A stretch of 64,000 nucleotides of DNA. Source: Lacihabitans soyangensis. Lineage in GTDB: Bacteria > Bacteroidota > Bacteroidia > Cytophagales > Spirosomataceae. Position 1 is the stretch's first letter. The number at the start of each line of letters is the position of its first letter. A model generated the notes under the pieces. That model was not told where the DNA came from. It did no database searches and was given only the letters and a program-made list of their open reading frames with translations. Location: NCBI RefSeq assembly GCF_024343775.1, contig NZ_RJUF01000003.1, positions 124,001 to 188,000 of the forward strand, written 5' to 3'. The translations under genes were made by a program, and so were the position numbers. Below are positions 54,973 through 62,258 of this stretch, one piece after another.

Positions 54973-55057
54973 GAGCGATTTTTCAAATCGCTCAAAAGTA
55001 TTAATTAAAAGTGTATTTTAGAAACTAGTCCTACGTAAAGCGATTTTTCAAATCGCT
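54973..55057. repeat. REP-like palindromes (5' side of RAYT cluster)
   Basis: Two hairpins lie here: GAGCGATTT ttc AAATCGCTC (54973-54993) and AGCGATTT ttc AAATCGCT (55039-55057). They sit in the 103-base gap between the RAYT stop and the sugar isomerase start, and the same unit recurs on the other side of the RAYT gene. Confidence 0.85.
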
Positions 55058-55069
55058 GTTAAAGAAAAG

Positions 55070-55714
55070 CTAACCAATTATATTTTTAAAGCTTTCTGCC
55101 AAATATGTCCATTTCCATTCAAAAGGCTTTATAACCAATCCTGCCTTTACTGGATTATTAACCACGTATTGAATGATTCGAAACCTTTCATCATCATTTC
55201 TAATTAGCCTATCATAGCTTTCATATTGCCAAAACTGCCCAGTTTTTCCCAAAACCTCATTACATTTTTTAGCTGAAAAACGTTTAATTGAATGCATTAC
55301 CTCATCGAGATACTTCGGGGTTTTTACTTCGAAATTATCTAATAACCGAAATACAACATGAACATGATTAGACATTATACAAAAACAAAACAAGTCAATT
55401 GTTCTTTTATCCCAAAAATGTAGTGACTCAGACACAACTAGAGCCAATTCATCATTCTTCAACCAACTTTCTCCCTGGTTTGCTGCATCTAAATATTTAT
55501 CTCTTTTTGCAAAATCAAGCTTTATCAATTTATCCAAATCCTCATCAAAGTTTTGAGAAAACAATTGGATAGACTTTTTCTGTATTTCAAATTCCTTAGC
55601 CCATTCATCCAGAACCCTTTTAGGGATTGCATCTGCTAGGTTAAATGTTACGAAAAAAGTTCCTCCAATTGGCTGATAATGTGGCAAGTTCCGTCTGTAG
55701 AATTCTTTTTTCAT
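55070..55714 (-). CDS. REP-associated tyrosine transposase (RAYT, Y1_Tnp)
   Basis: A single-strand-specific HUH-type transposase of the IS200-like RAYT group, which processes palindromic REP DNA. I chose the ATG at 55714 (MKKEFYRRNLPHYQPIGGTFFVTFNLADAIPK), giving 214 residues. The longer frame translates one of the palindromes. The HUH motif is MSNHVHVVFRL at about residue 118, and the catalytic Tyr is probably in QYESYDRLIRNDDERFRIIQYVVNNPVKAGL. Palindromes with an identical stem sit on both sides. Confidence 0.9.
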   Translation of the reverse strand: MKKEFYRRNLPHYQPIGGTFFVTFNLADAIPKRVLDEWAKEFEIQKKSIQLFSQNFDEDLDKLIKLDFAKRDKYLDAANQGESWLKNDELALVVSESLHFWDKRTIDLFCFCIMSNHVHVVFRLLDNFEVKTPKYLDEVMHSIKRFSAKKCNEVLGKTGQFWQYESYDRLIRNDDERFRIIQYVVNNPVKAGLVIKPFEWKWTYLAESFKNIIG

Positions 55715-55721
55715 AAAAGTA

Positions 55722-55923
55722 GAGCGATTTTTTAGATTACTCAAAAATAATACAAATCTGAACAATAAGTGTAGAGCGATTTTTCAAATCGCTGGCAAAG
55801 CCAATCATCGCCCTATATTGACCACGATTTGGATAATTGTGTTACTCCAAACTTCAGGCGATCTTCCAAATCTCTAACAAAGTCAATTATCGCCCTATTT
55901 TGACCACGATTTGAAAAATCGTG
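55722..55923. repeat. REP-like palindromes and 48-base direct repeat (3' side of RAYT cluster)
   Basis: A decayed copy lies at 55722-55742, an intact one at 55775-55793 (AGCGATTT ttc AAATCGCT), and an inverted-orientation one at 55905-55923 (CACGATTT gaa AAATCGTG). Two degenerate direct repeats (about 55797-55845 and 55878-55926, sharing CGCCCTAT...TTGACCACGATTTG) also occur. The last palindrome abuts the selD stop codon. Confidence 0.82.
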
Positions 55924-56976
55924 TTACATATTTATACCACCAATATTCACCACAAATTCCGAAGTTTCAGTCAAATACCCAATCGGCTCACAAAAATCGG
56001 TTAATCCGTTTTCTGAAAGTACTTTAACGACTTCTGAAGCTTGGTCTTTACTCACGGCTATGAGTAGTCCGCCACTGGTTTGCGGGTCGGCTAAGATGGC
56101 TTTTTGCAGGTCTGACATTGGAGCTATTTTATGCCCATAGCTGTCCATGTTTCGGTTGGTTCCCCCTGGAACTGAGCCTTGTGCAATGTAATCATATATT
56201 TCCGGCGTTATCACAGGAATTTTTTCAAAATCAATAACCGCACTCAAACCGGAGCCTTCAGCCATTTCGGTTAAATGCCCGAGTAAACCAAATCCAGTTA
56301 CATCTGTCATGGCTGACACGCAAGCCAATTTTCCCAATTCTTCGCCAACGTTATTGAGACGCATCATTTGGTTAGGTGCTAGGTCTTTGTGTTCGGGTTT
56401 AAGTATTGACTTTTTTTCGGCTGTTGTTAAAATTCCAACGCCCAAAGGCTTTGTTAAAAATAGCACATCGCCCGCTTTTGCTTGATTGTTTTGTTTGATG
56501 TTTTCTATCGGCACGATGCCATTGACAGCCAATCCAAATATCGGTTCTGGGGAATCAATACTGTGCCCACCAGCAAGAGAAATTCCCGCTTCAAGGCAGA
56601 TGCTTCTGCTGCCGTCTATTACTTTTTGAGCCACTTCGGCAGAAAGTTTGTTGATAGGCCAGCCCAAAATAGCAATAGCCAAAACTGGCTTTCCGCCCAT
56701 GGCGTACACGTCGCTGATGGCATTGCAGGAGGCTATTCGACCAAAGTTGTAGGGGTCGTCTACAATGGGCATAAAGAAATCCGTGGTAGAAATAAGGGCA
56801 GAGCCGTTGCCAAGATTCAGTACTGCAGCATCGTCTTTGCTGTGGTTGCCTACGATCAGATTTTCGTTGTTGGGCAGGGCAATATTTCCTTTTAAAATCA
56901 CGTCCAATACCTGGGGCGATATCTTGCAGCCACAACCCGCTCCGTGTGAATATTGCGTAAGTTTTATTTCTTCCAT
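55924..56976 (-). CDS. selD: selenide, water dikinase SelD
   Basis: A 350-residue ATP-dependent synthase that makes selenophosphate. The N-terminal loop [11 protein letters not shown] holds the catalytic Cys15 and Lys18 of the family. [56 protein letters not shown] and [18 protein letters not shown] supply the nucleotide and metal Asp residues, and [12 protein letters not shown] and [10 protein letters not shown] follow. The start overlaps mnmH by 13 bases, so both are one transcript. No selA or selB is seen here, so selenophosphate may serve tRNA modification only. Confidence 0.96.
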   Translation of the reverse strand: MEEIKLTQYSHGAGCGCKISPQVLDVILKGNIALPNNENLIVGNHSKDDAAVLNLGNGSALISTTDFFMPIVDDPYNFGRIASCNAISDVYAMGGKPVLAIAILGWPINKLSAEVAQKVIDGSRSICLEAGISLAGGHSIDSPEPIFGLAVNGIVPIENIKQNNQAKAGDVLFLTKPLGVGILTTAEKKSILKPEHKDLAPNQMMRLNNVGEELGKLACVSAMTDVTGFGLLGHLTEMAEGSGLSAVIDFEKIPVITPEIYDYIAQGSVPGGTNRNMDSYGHKIAPMSDLQKAILADPQTSGGLLIAVSKDQASEVVKVLSENGLTDFCEPIGYLTETSEFVVNIGGINM

Positions 56977-57998
56977 ATTCTTTCTATAATTTTTTTAGCG
57001 TTTATTTCTTTATTCACGCTTTCCCCTTCTATTTTTATTATTTCCCCTTTTTCTTTAGAATTCAGTCCTTTCTCATACCATTTGTCATAATATCGAAGCA
57101 GTATACCGAAACAAGCACTCAAATTCCCTTCTTCCAAATGCGAGATGGCATTCTTGGTTTCGAGACCACCAAGTCTTTTTTGAATTCTCAATATGGCACT
57201 TTTTATCTCCTCCAAAGGAAGTTTTCCGTATTCCTCTACCAAATATTTCAGGCGTTCTTCGAAGGGTATCTGTAGGTAAATCAATTCGCTTACTTTCATT
57301 TTTTGCCATAAAGCGTTGGGTATATTCACATTGCCTACGCGTTGGCTTTCGTCTTCGAGGAGAATACTTTCTTCTACTTTTTTAGCGAATAGTTTGTCGG
57401 CTAACAGATTTTCAAATAGCTCTTGGCTGGGTTGCGGAGGCTGATTAATGCCACCTAAGGCTGATCCTTTGTGGTGAGCAAGAGCTTCTAAGTCAATCAT
57501 TTGCATTCCTGATTTTTCCAATTCATGAAGTAGTGGTGTTTTGCCGCTACCAGTGTTACCGCTTATAATTTTAAAGTCATATGGCTTTTCAAATTGGCCC
57601 AGTACCCAGTTTCTATAGGCCTTATATCCGCCAGTTAATTGATATACTTTGAAGCCATAAAGATCTAATAACCAGGCTACTCCACCGCTACGCATACCAC
57701 CTCTCCAGCAATGCACTAGTATTTTTTTATTTCCAGATTTTACAAAATCCTCTACTTCCTCTACCATGGCTCTCATTTTTGGGCCGAAGTAGTCCAAGCC
57801 TATTTTTATGGCTTTTTCTTTGCTTTCTTGCTTGTATGCTGTTCCAACTACCTTTCGTTCTTGGTCGGTAAAAAGTGGCAAAGAATAGGCATTCGGAATA
57901 TGAGCATGGAGATACTCGCCAGGGCTTCTTACATCTAAAACCAAGCATTCATTCCGGTTTTTAATAAAATCGTCTATTCCTATTTTCTGAATTGCCAT
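56964..57998 (-). CDS. mnmH: tRNA 2-selenouridine synthase MnmH (SelU)
   Basis: A 344-residue enzyme that converts 2-thiouridine at tRNA position 34 to 2-selenouridine, using selenophosphate from SelD. The N-terminal rhodanese domain has catalytic Cys97 in [13 protein letters not shown], the same position as in E. coli. A P-loop domain follows with GNTGSGKT at 147-154, needed for the geranylated intermediate. Length is slightly below the E. coli enzyme (about 364). It overlaps selD and is preceded by a hairpin after the small Lys-rich gene. Confidence 0.96.
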   Translation of the reverse strand: MAIQKIGIDDFIKNRNECLVLDVRSPGEYLHAHIPNAYSLPLFTDQERKVVGTAYKQESKEKAIKIGLDYFGPKMRAMVEEVEDFVKSGNKKILVHCWRGGMRSGGVAWLLDLYGFKVYQLTGGYKAYRNWVLGQFEKPYDFKIISGNTGSGKTPLLHELEKSGMQMIDLEALAHHKGSALGGINQPPQPSQELFENLLADKLFAKKVEESILLEDESQRVGNVNIPNALWQKMKVSELIYLQIPFEERLKYLVEEYGKLPLEEIKSAILRIQKRLGGLETKNAISHLEEGNLSACFGILLRYYDKWYEKGLNSKEKGEIIKIEGESVNKEINAKKIIERIWKK

Positions 57999-58014
57999 TT
58001 TTTATGAATAAAAA

Positions 58015-58035
58015 AAACACCACAAAAGGGTGTTT
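58015..58035 (-). terminator. hairpin between the small Lys-rich gene and mnmH
   Basis: The 7-base arms AAACACC / GGTGTTT with a 7-base loop lie between the stop of the 35-residue gene and the mnmH start. The A run at 58011-58017 gives a U-tract on the minus strand. Confidence 0.6.
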
Positions 58036-58036
58036 C

Positions 58037-58144
58037 TCAATAATCTTTTCTGTTTTTCTTTTCTAGTTTTTCCTGCTTTTTCTCTTTGGCTGATTTAGCA
58101 GGTTCCTTTTTTGCCTCTTTTTTGGCGTCTTGTGCTTTTCCCAT
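58037..58144 (-). CDS. small Lys/Ala/Glu-rich protein (35 aa)
   Basis: An ATG-started frame of 35 codons, too short for common length cut-offs. It encodes MGKAQDAKKEAKKEPAKS followed by AKEKKQEKLEKKNRKDY. It is about 40% lysine, with a helix-like KKxxKK pattern, resembling very small basic proteins annotated as hypothetical in other Bacteroidota. It precedes a hairpin and mnmH. A nucleic-acid-binding role is plausible but unproven. Confidence 0.65.
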   Translation of the reverse strand: MGKAQDAKKEAKKEPAKSAKEKKQEKLEKKNRKDY

Positions 58145-58295
58145 TTTTATAAGTGTTTACATTGAAAAAAAAACAAAACCAAAATTCTCCGCAATTATTA
58201 GTGATTTTTGGTCTTTGATTCACAACGACTGCAATTTAAAAATATTTGCGTTATTTTCACTAAACTGTTGAAAAATTAGCCCTTGAAAATATCAG

Positions 58296-59084
58296 TCAAC
58301 TTAATCTTTTTGTATATTCATTTAAAGACTTCCGAATCAAAATCATAATCGGCAACAACACTGTATACCCGATAAAAAATATAACGATAAAGTTCTGATA
58401 ACCCAATATCAGCATTACTGACACAATAAGCAACTGGAAACCCAAACCATAAACCGAAACGAAGCTCATAAACCAGCTGGGGTAGTTTTTAGACCGATGT
58501 GCATTGGCATCAAGTGCTTGTACGAATCTATCAAAAAATCCGTATAACACGTTGAAAATCACGAACATAATGTTTACGGATTTCTGCTTTTCTCCCGGAA
58601 AGGCCGTTGGTGCTTTTTGCTCAAATACCTTACTGGTATTGTCACCACCGACAGTTATATTCCGCAGGATGACGTAGTAATAATTATACAAAGTACCTTG
58701 CAATTGTACACAGATAAAAGCCACGAAAGTCAACCAAAGTGGATTGTTTGACAAGTAACCAATCGATAAGAATAACAGAAAATTAAGGATGATGTCGAAG
58801 ATGCTATCCAAATATCTGCCTACATACGAAGGTGTGTTTTTTTGACGAGAAAGTTCGCCGTCAGCAGCATCGAGGATGGATTTTAGAATAAGAAAAAAGG
58901 CAGCAGCCCAATAATATTCTTTAAAAATACAGTAAATGGCTAGTAAACCAGACACCCCAAATGCAAGCGTAACATGAATAGGTGTGGCTTTGGTGTTTTT
59001 TAAAATGGCCGCTATTTTTCTTGCAATTGGCCGTCCGTAATCCGAAAAATCAATGAATTTGTCCTCGGGAGCGAGTTTCGACAT
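58296..59084 (-). CDS. CDP-alcohol phosphatidyltransferase family protein
   Basis: A 262-residue membrane enzyme that joins a CDP-linked lipid or alcohol to a partner alcohol in phospholipid synthesis. The CDP-OH signature is in DAADGELSRQKNTPSYVGRYLDSIFD (D-x2-DG-x2-SR-x8-G-x3-D-x3-D, with Ser in place of the usual Ala). About six hydrophobic segments follow. The N-terminus, about 40 residues before the first helix, starts MSKLAPEDKFIDFSDYGRPIARKIAAIL. The head group cannot be told from sequence. Confidence 0.88.
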   Translation of the reverse strand: MSKLAPEDKFIDFSDYGRPIARKIAAILKNTKATPIHVTLAFGVSGLLAIYCIFKEYYWAAAFFLILKSILDAADGELSRQKNTPSYVGRYLDSIFDIILNFLLFLSIGYLSNNPLWLTFVAFICVQLQGTLYNYYYVILRNITVGGDNTSKVFEQKAPTAFPGEKQKSVNIMFVIFNVLYGFFDRFVQALDANAHRSKNYPSWFMSFVSVYGLGFQLLIVSVMLILGYQNFIVIFFIGYTVLLPIMILIRKSLNEYTKRLS

Positions 59085-59255
59085 CGAAGGTTTTGTAATC
59101 CGTAATGCGACAAAATAGTCGTGGTTATGATTTCATAACAATTTGATAACCTTATAATGTTGATTTTGGTTTAAAATCGAAAATCAAATATTTGGGTACA
59201 ATCGAGAAATCCATATCGCTTATTGAAATTATAGATTTTTAAGCACTTTCAAAAA

Positions 59256-59325
59256 ATCAGTGAAATTCCACTATGTAGGTAGAAATCCGTGAAATCTGCG
59301 TTGCTTGCATCCGTGTTATCTGTGT
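59256..59325. repeat. interspersed repeat with ATCCGTG...ATCTGTG units
   Basis: In the 367-base gap before the next gene, 17-base units ATCCGTGAAATCTGCGT (59285-59301) and ATCCGTGTTATCTGTGT (59309-59325) repeat directly 24 bases apart. A diverged copy lies at 59256-59272. The rest of the gap is AT-rich and featureless. Confidence 0.6.
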
Positions 59326-59451
59326 CCCATTTACCACGCATTATAAAAACTTATTCTTTACCTAAATTAAGCAAAAATAAATTATCTTTAAGAGTAATTT
59401 CTGTGTAGAAATATACCGAATATAAACAGGTCATATTAAACCGATTCACAA

Positions 59452-60471
59452 TTGGAAATCTTAATTTTAGGAGGCAAAGGAGAGCTGGGGAGACAAATAG
59501 TAAAAGCCTGTGCAAAAGCAGGTTACAATTGCACATCCTCCAGCCGAAACCCACAAAAATCAGAAGTATATTTTGACTGGATGGTCTGTAAGACCTTTGA
59601 AAATGCTTTCAACTATGACGTAGTCATCAATGCAGCACCTGTTCCTGACTTTGAGCTATATTTTGATTTTGTTAAACAGACTTTGACTCAAAAGCGAATT
59701 TTCGTAGAAACCACAGCAAATTCCAGTCTAGTTCAAGCCATCATTGCTTTTCAAGAACAAAACAAATCCACTTCTCTTGGTCTTTTTGTACATGGGGTTG
59801 GGCTTTTTCCGGGCGTTAGCAATTTCCTATTTCGAGCAGCAACAAAGCAACTTCCCGAAACCAGCAAGGCGACGTTCAATGTCAAATACTCGGTTTTTAG
59901 CAAAGCTGGCCGCGACATGTGCCAGCTTATGGCCGAGAGCCTGACGAGGCCATCGGTTTATTATCAGGACCAAGAGTGGTTTGCCGAAAAATCAATTGGA
60001 CCAATCGCTGTTTTTCAGGAAAAAGCCCAACAAAAAAATACATGGAAGGGCTTTCTGGCGGACCTGCCTGACACACAATATTTCGCTGCTATTCGTTCAG
60101 ATTTGAAATTTATTGGCTCATACTTTTCGCCCATGGCCGATGCCCTATTTACACTGTTGAAATTGTTCAATTACGCACCAAAAGGTGCTGTTTTTGTCAA
60201 ACTTTATGCCCAAAGTTTCTATTTTATGAGAGGGATATTGTTTAAAAATCGTACTTCTGAAATGATTATTTCTGTGGTCATAAACGACAAAGACATCTCC
60301 CAAATAAAAGTAAAAGATGCCATCTACGCAGCTGGAGTTGGTGTGGCGGCTATTCTGCCTTTTCTTTCAAACCAAACCGGCGTTTTGCGGGTAGACGAGC
60401 TGGTGGAACCAGAAGTGTTTTTTGAGAAATTGAAACACAATGAATCTGATGTTTTTGAGTTTAGGATGTAG
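59452..60471 (+). CDS. saccharopine dehydrogenase-like NAD(P)-binding protein
   Basis: A 339-residue protein with an N-terminal Rossmann fold (ILILGGKGELGRQIVKACAKAGY, GxGxxG-like; residues 2-24), YDVVINAAPVPDF and a long C-terminal region with a hydrophobic stretch (AGVGVAAILPFLSNQTGVLRVDEL). This fits saccharopine dehydrogenase-type reductases of unknown substrate. The start is TTG at 59452, the only fitting start (no in-frame ATG nearby). The 101-base gap before the Crp gene contains its promoter. Confidence 0.8.
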   Translation: MEILILGGKGELGRQIVKACAKAGYNCTSSSRNPQKSEVYFDWMVCKTFENAFNYDVVINAAPVPDFELYFDFVKQTLTQKRIFVETTANSSLVQAIIAFQEQNKSTSLGLFVHGVGLFPGVSNFLFRAATKQLPETSKATFNVKYSVFSKAGRDMCQLMAESLTRPSVYYQDQEWFAEKSIGPIAVFQEKAQQKNTWKGFLADLPDTQYFAAIRSDLKFIGSYFSPMADALFTLLKLFNYAPKGAVFVKLYAQSFYFMRGILFKNRTSEMIISVVINDKDISQIKVKDAIYAAGVGVAAILPFLSNQTGVLRVDELVEPEVFFEKLKHNESDVFEFRM

Positions 60472-60502
60472 TGCCAAACCGCAAATGTTGGCTTTGGCTC
60501 AA

Positions 60503-60532
60503 TTTGATTTTACAAAAGTTTTTATAGCTTTG
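60503..60532 (+). promoter_or_regulatory. Bacteroidota-type promoter of the Crp/Fnr gene
   Basis: TTTG at 60503-60506 and TAGCTTTG at 60525-60532 are separated by 18 bases, slightly short of the usual 19-21. The start codon is 40 bases further on. Confidence 0.5.
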
Positions 60533-60572
60533 CGATTCCATATAATAAAAGTAAAAATTCAACCACCCAAAA

Positions 60573-61316
60573 ATGACTTTAATAGAATATTTCCAACAAA
60601 ATCACAATTTACCGACCGAATTGCTCCAAAACATCGACACACTTTTTGAAAAAGTAAGTTTTGAGCCAAATGAGTTTCTATTGAAAGAAGGCGAAATTTC
60701 AGACAAGATATACTTTGTAGAAAGTGGAATTCTCCGTGAATTTTCGTATATTGAATCTGAATCTGAATCTGAATCTGAATCTGAATCTGTTATAACCCAT
60801 TGGATATTGACAGACTCGGAATGGATTTACCAAGTAGAGAGTTTTGAATTAGGCATAAAGTCTAAGAGCAATATACAAGCGGTAACCAAAACCAAAGCCC
60901 GTTATATCAGAAAGTCTGATTTTGAAAACCTCTCTACGTCTAGCATGGAAGTTCTGCTGCAGATTCTTAAAATTTACCAAAACTACCTCTTGCAGCTTGA
61001 GTACCGCAACCGCCTGCACCAACTACGCAAAGTAGAAAATCGCCTGGAGATGTTTGAAAAACTACAGCCGAGTTTGGCCAACAGAGTACCTCAGAAGATG
61101 ATAGCCTCTTTTCTGAACACCACCCCCAGCCACTTGAGTAAAGTACGGAGCAAGCGGATGCTCAAAAAATATTGTAGCTACAGGAATTGCGAAATGACAA
61201 GCCATTTCTTGTCATTTCGCAATTGTTCGTCTCAAAAACCTTTCAGACCTTTACAAACAACAAAGCCCCCGAAGATCTTGGCAGACGCAGGGGGCTCTGG
61301 ATATTTAATCTTTTAA
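60573..61316 (+). CDS. Crp/Fnr-family regulator with SE repeat and unusual C-terminal extension
   Basis: A 247-residue regulator. A cyclic-nucleotide-binding-like beta-roll spans residues 20-115 (LLKEGEISDKIYFVESGILREF), but a run of Glu-Ser dipeptides (61-72) from a GAATCT hexanucleotide repeat lies inside it. The helical linker is about 120-165. The HTH is near 172-196 (VPQKMIASFLNTTPSHLSKVRSKRML), after which related proteins usually end. Here about 47 more residues follow, encoded by a 17-base-arm palindrome and a terminator-like region, which suggests the original stop was lost. Confidence 0.82.
   Translation: MTLIEYFQQNHNLPTELLQNIDTLFEKVSFEPNEFLLKEGEISDKIYFVESGILREFSYIESESESESESESVITHWILTDSEWIYQVESFELGIKSKSNIQAVTKTKARYIRKSDFENLSTSSMEVLLQILKIYQNYLLQLEYRNRLHQLRKVENRLEMFEKLQPSLANRVPQKMIASFLNTTPSHLSKVRSKRMLKKYCSYRNCEMTSHFLSFRNCSSQKPFRPLQTTKPPKILADAGGSGYLIF
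60753..60788 (+). repeat. hexanucleotide simple repeat (GAATCT)6
   Basis: Six perfect GAATCT copies encode (Glu-Ser)6 in the beta-roll of the Crp/Fnr gene. Because the unit is 6 bases, slippage keeps the frame but changes the length of the loop. Confidence 0.95.
61185..61224. repeat. 17-base-arm palindrome inside the Crp/Fnr C-terminus
   Basis: AATTGCGAAATGACAAG / CTTGTCATTTCGCAATT pair perfectly around a 6-base loop. It lies where the coding sequence of the family would normally end, and reads like an inserted palindromic element or a strong transcription terminator. Confidence 0.85.
61264..61296 (+). terminator. GC-rich terminator-like hairpin
   Basis: AGCCCCC / GGGGGCT arms with a 19-base loop end 20 bases before the CDS stop, followed by an AT-rich tail with a TTTT run. 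It sits inside the extended coding end of the Crp/Fnr gene, again pointing to coding sequence that runs into a former 3' region. Confidence 0.6.
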
Positions 61317-61337
61317 CAAAATTAAACATGTAAAGGT

Positions 61338-62243
61338 ATGAAAAAAGTACTATTCTCATTCGTATTTAGTTGGTTTTTATTTAGTTGCTCTAAAGAGGAA
61401 ATAAGCCAAAGTTCTCCCAAAATTGAAATTGTCAATGGAATTTTAAAATTTGAAAGCCGAAGTCATTTTGAGGAGTTTCAGAAATCATTAGAAATGAATA
61501 CTCTTGGTAAAGAAGATTTGCATTTAATTGATTCTTTTCAATCCTTTGAAAGAGAAGTTAAGAAAGAATTGACCAATCAAGAGAAAGAAAATATCGTTAA
61601 GAACAATGGGTCTAATGTGTTCTTTTTAAATAAAAGCGAGTCCAATGAAATTGAAGCAGTACCTCAAATAAAGGATCCCATTCTCAGAAAACTATTAAAT
61701 AAAGATGGTTTAGTTCTGTTAGGAAAAGATGCTTTAAAAGTAGAATTTGAAAGGGAAATAACTTTCGAAAATTTTGATCCAAAGTCTAACGTTATATTTA
61801 ATAACTATTCTAAATTTAATAGTTCTATTAAAGCAAATAGTAGAAATGGAAAAGTTAAGTCAATCAATAGTGCCTTACCGCAAAATGATTCTAGGCATGA
61901 TTATATGAGAAACGATTTGCGTCTTAAGGTAAGATATGATTATGATGGATCTACACCAAACCCCAATTATTGGAATAAAATTGAAATATGGGGAGAACTC
62001 CAAGATCGGTTGGCAGGTGTATGGTGGAATAGAACAGCTGATGTAATAACCATTTCTTCAAATTTTAGAAATGGAGTTGGTAATTCTAGTACGACAAATA
62101 ATAATTCGGTTTACTTAGAGGCGTACAATATTTATGGAATTGACTATGAATTTGGAAAAAACAATTCCCATCACTTTGATGCAACTGCAACTTGTATAGA
62201 AAATGGAGGCCAATACGTTGGTGATGTAACAGTTTCGAGATAA
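61338..62243 (+). CDS. lipoprotein upstream of a TonB receptor (301 aa)
   Basis: A lipoprotein (signal ending FSC, Cys near 17). It continues PKIEIVNGILKFESRSHFEEFQKSLEMNTLGKEDLHLIDSFQSFEREVKKEL, a helical domain, and then a strand-rich C-terminus (LRLKVRYDYDGSTPNPNYWNKIEIWGELQDRLAGVWWNRTADVITIS). The N-terminal pattern may fall in the DUF4848 lipoprotein family, but this is tentative. The TonB receptor gene follows 15 bases after the stop, so an operon is likely. Both genes are AT-rich. Confidence 0.78.
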   Translation: MKKVLFSFVFSWFLFSCSKEEISQSSPKIEIVNGILKFESRSHFEEFQKSLEMNTLGKEDLHLIDSFQSFEREVKKELTNQEKENIVKNNGSNVFFLNKSESNEIEAVPQIKDPILRKLLNKDGLVLLGKDALKVEFEREITFENFDPKSNVIFNNYSKFNSSIKANSRNGKVKSINSALPQNDSRHDYMRNDLRLKVRYDYDGSTPNPNYWNKIEIWGELQDRLAGVWWNRTADVITISSNFRNGVGNSSTTNNNSVYLEAYNIYGIDYEFGKNNSHHFDATATCIENGGQYVGDVTVSR

Positions 62244-62258
62244 TTACATTTAGTTTAC

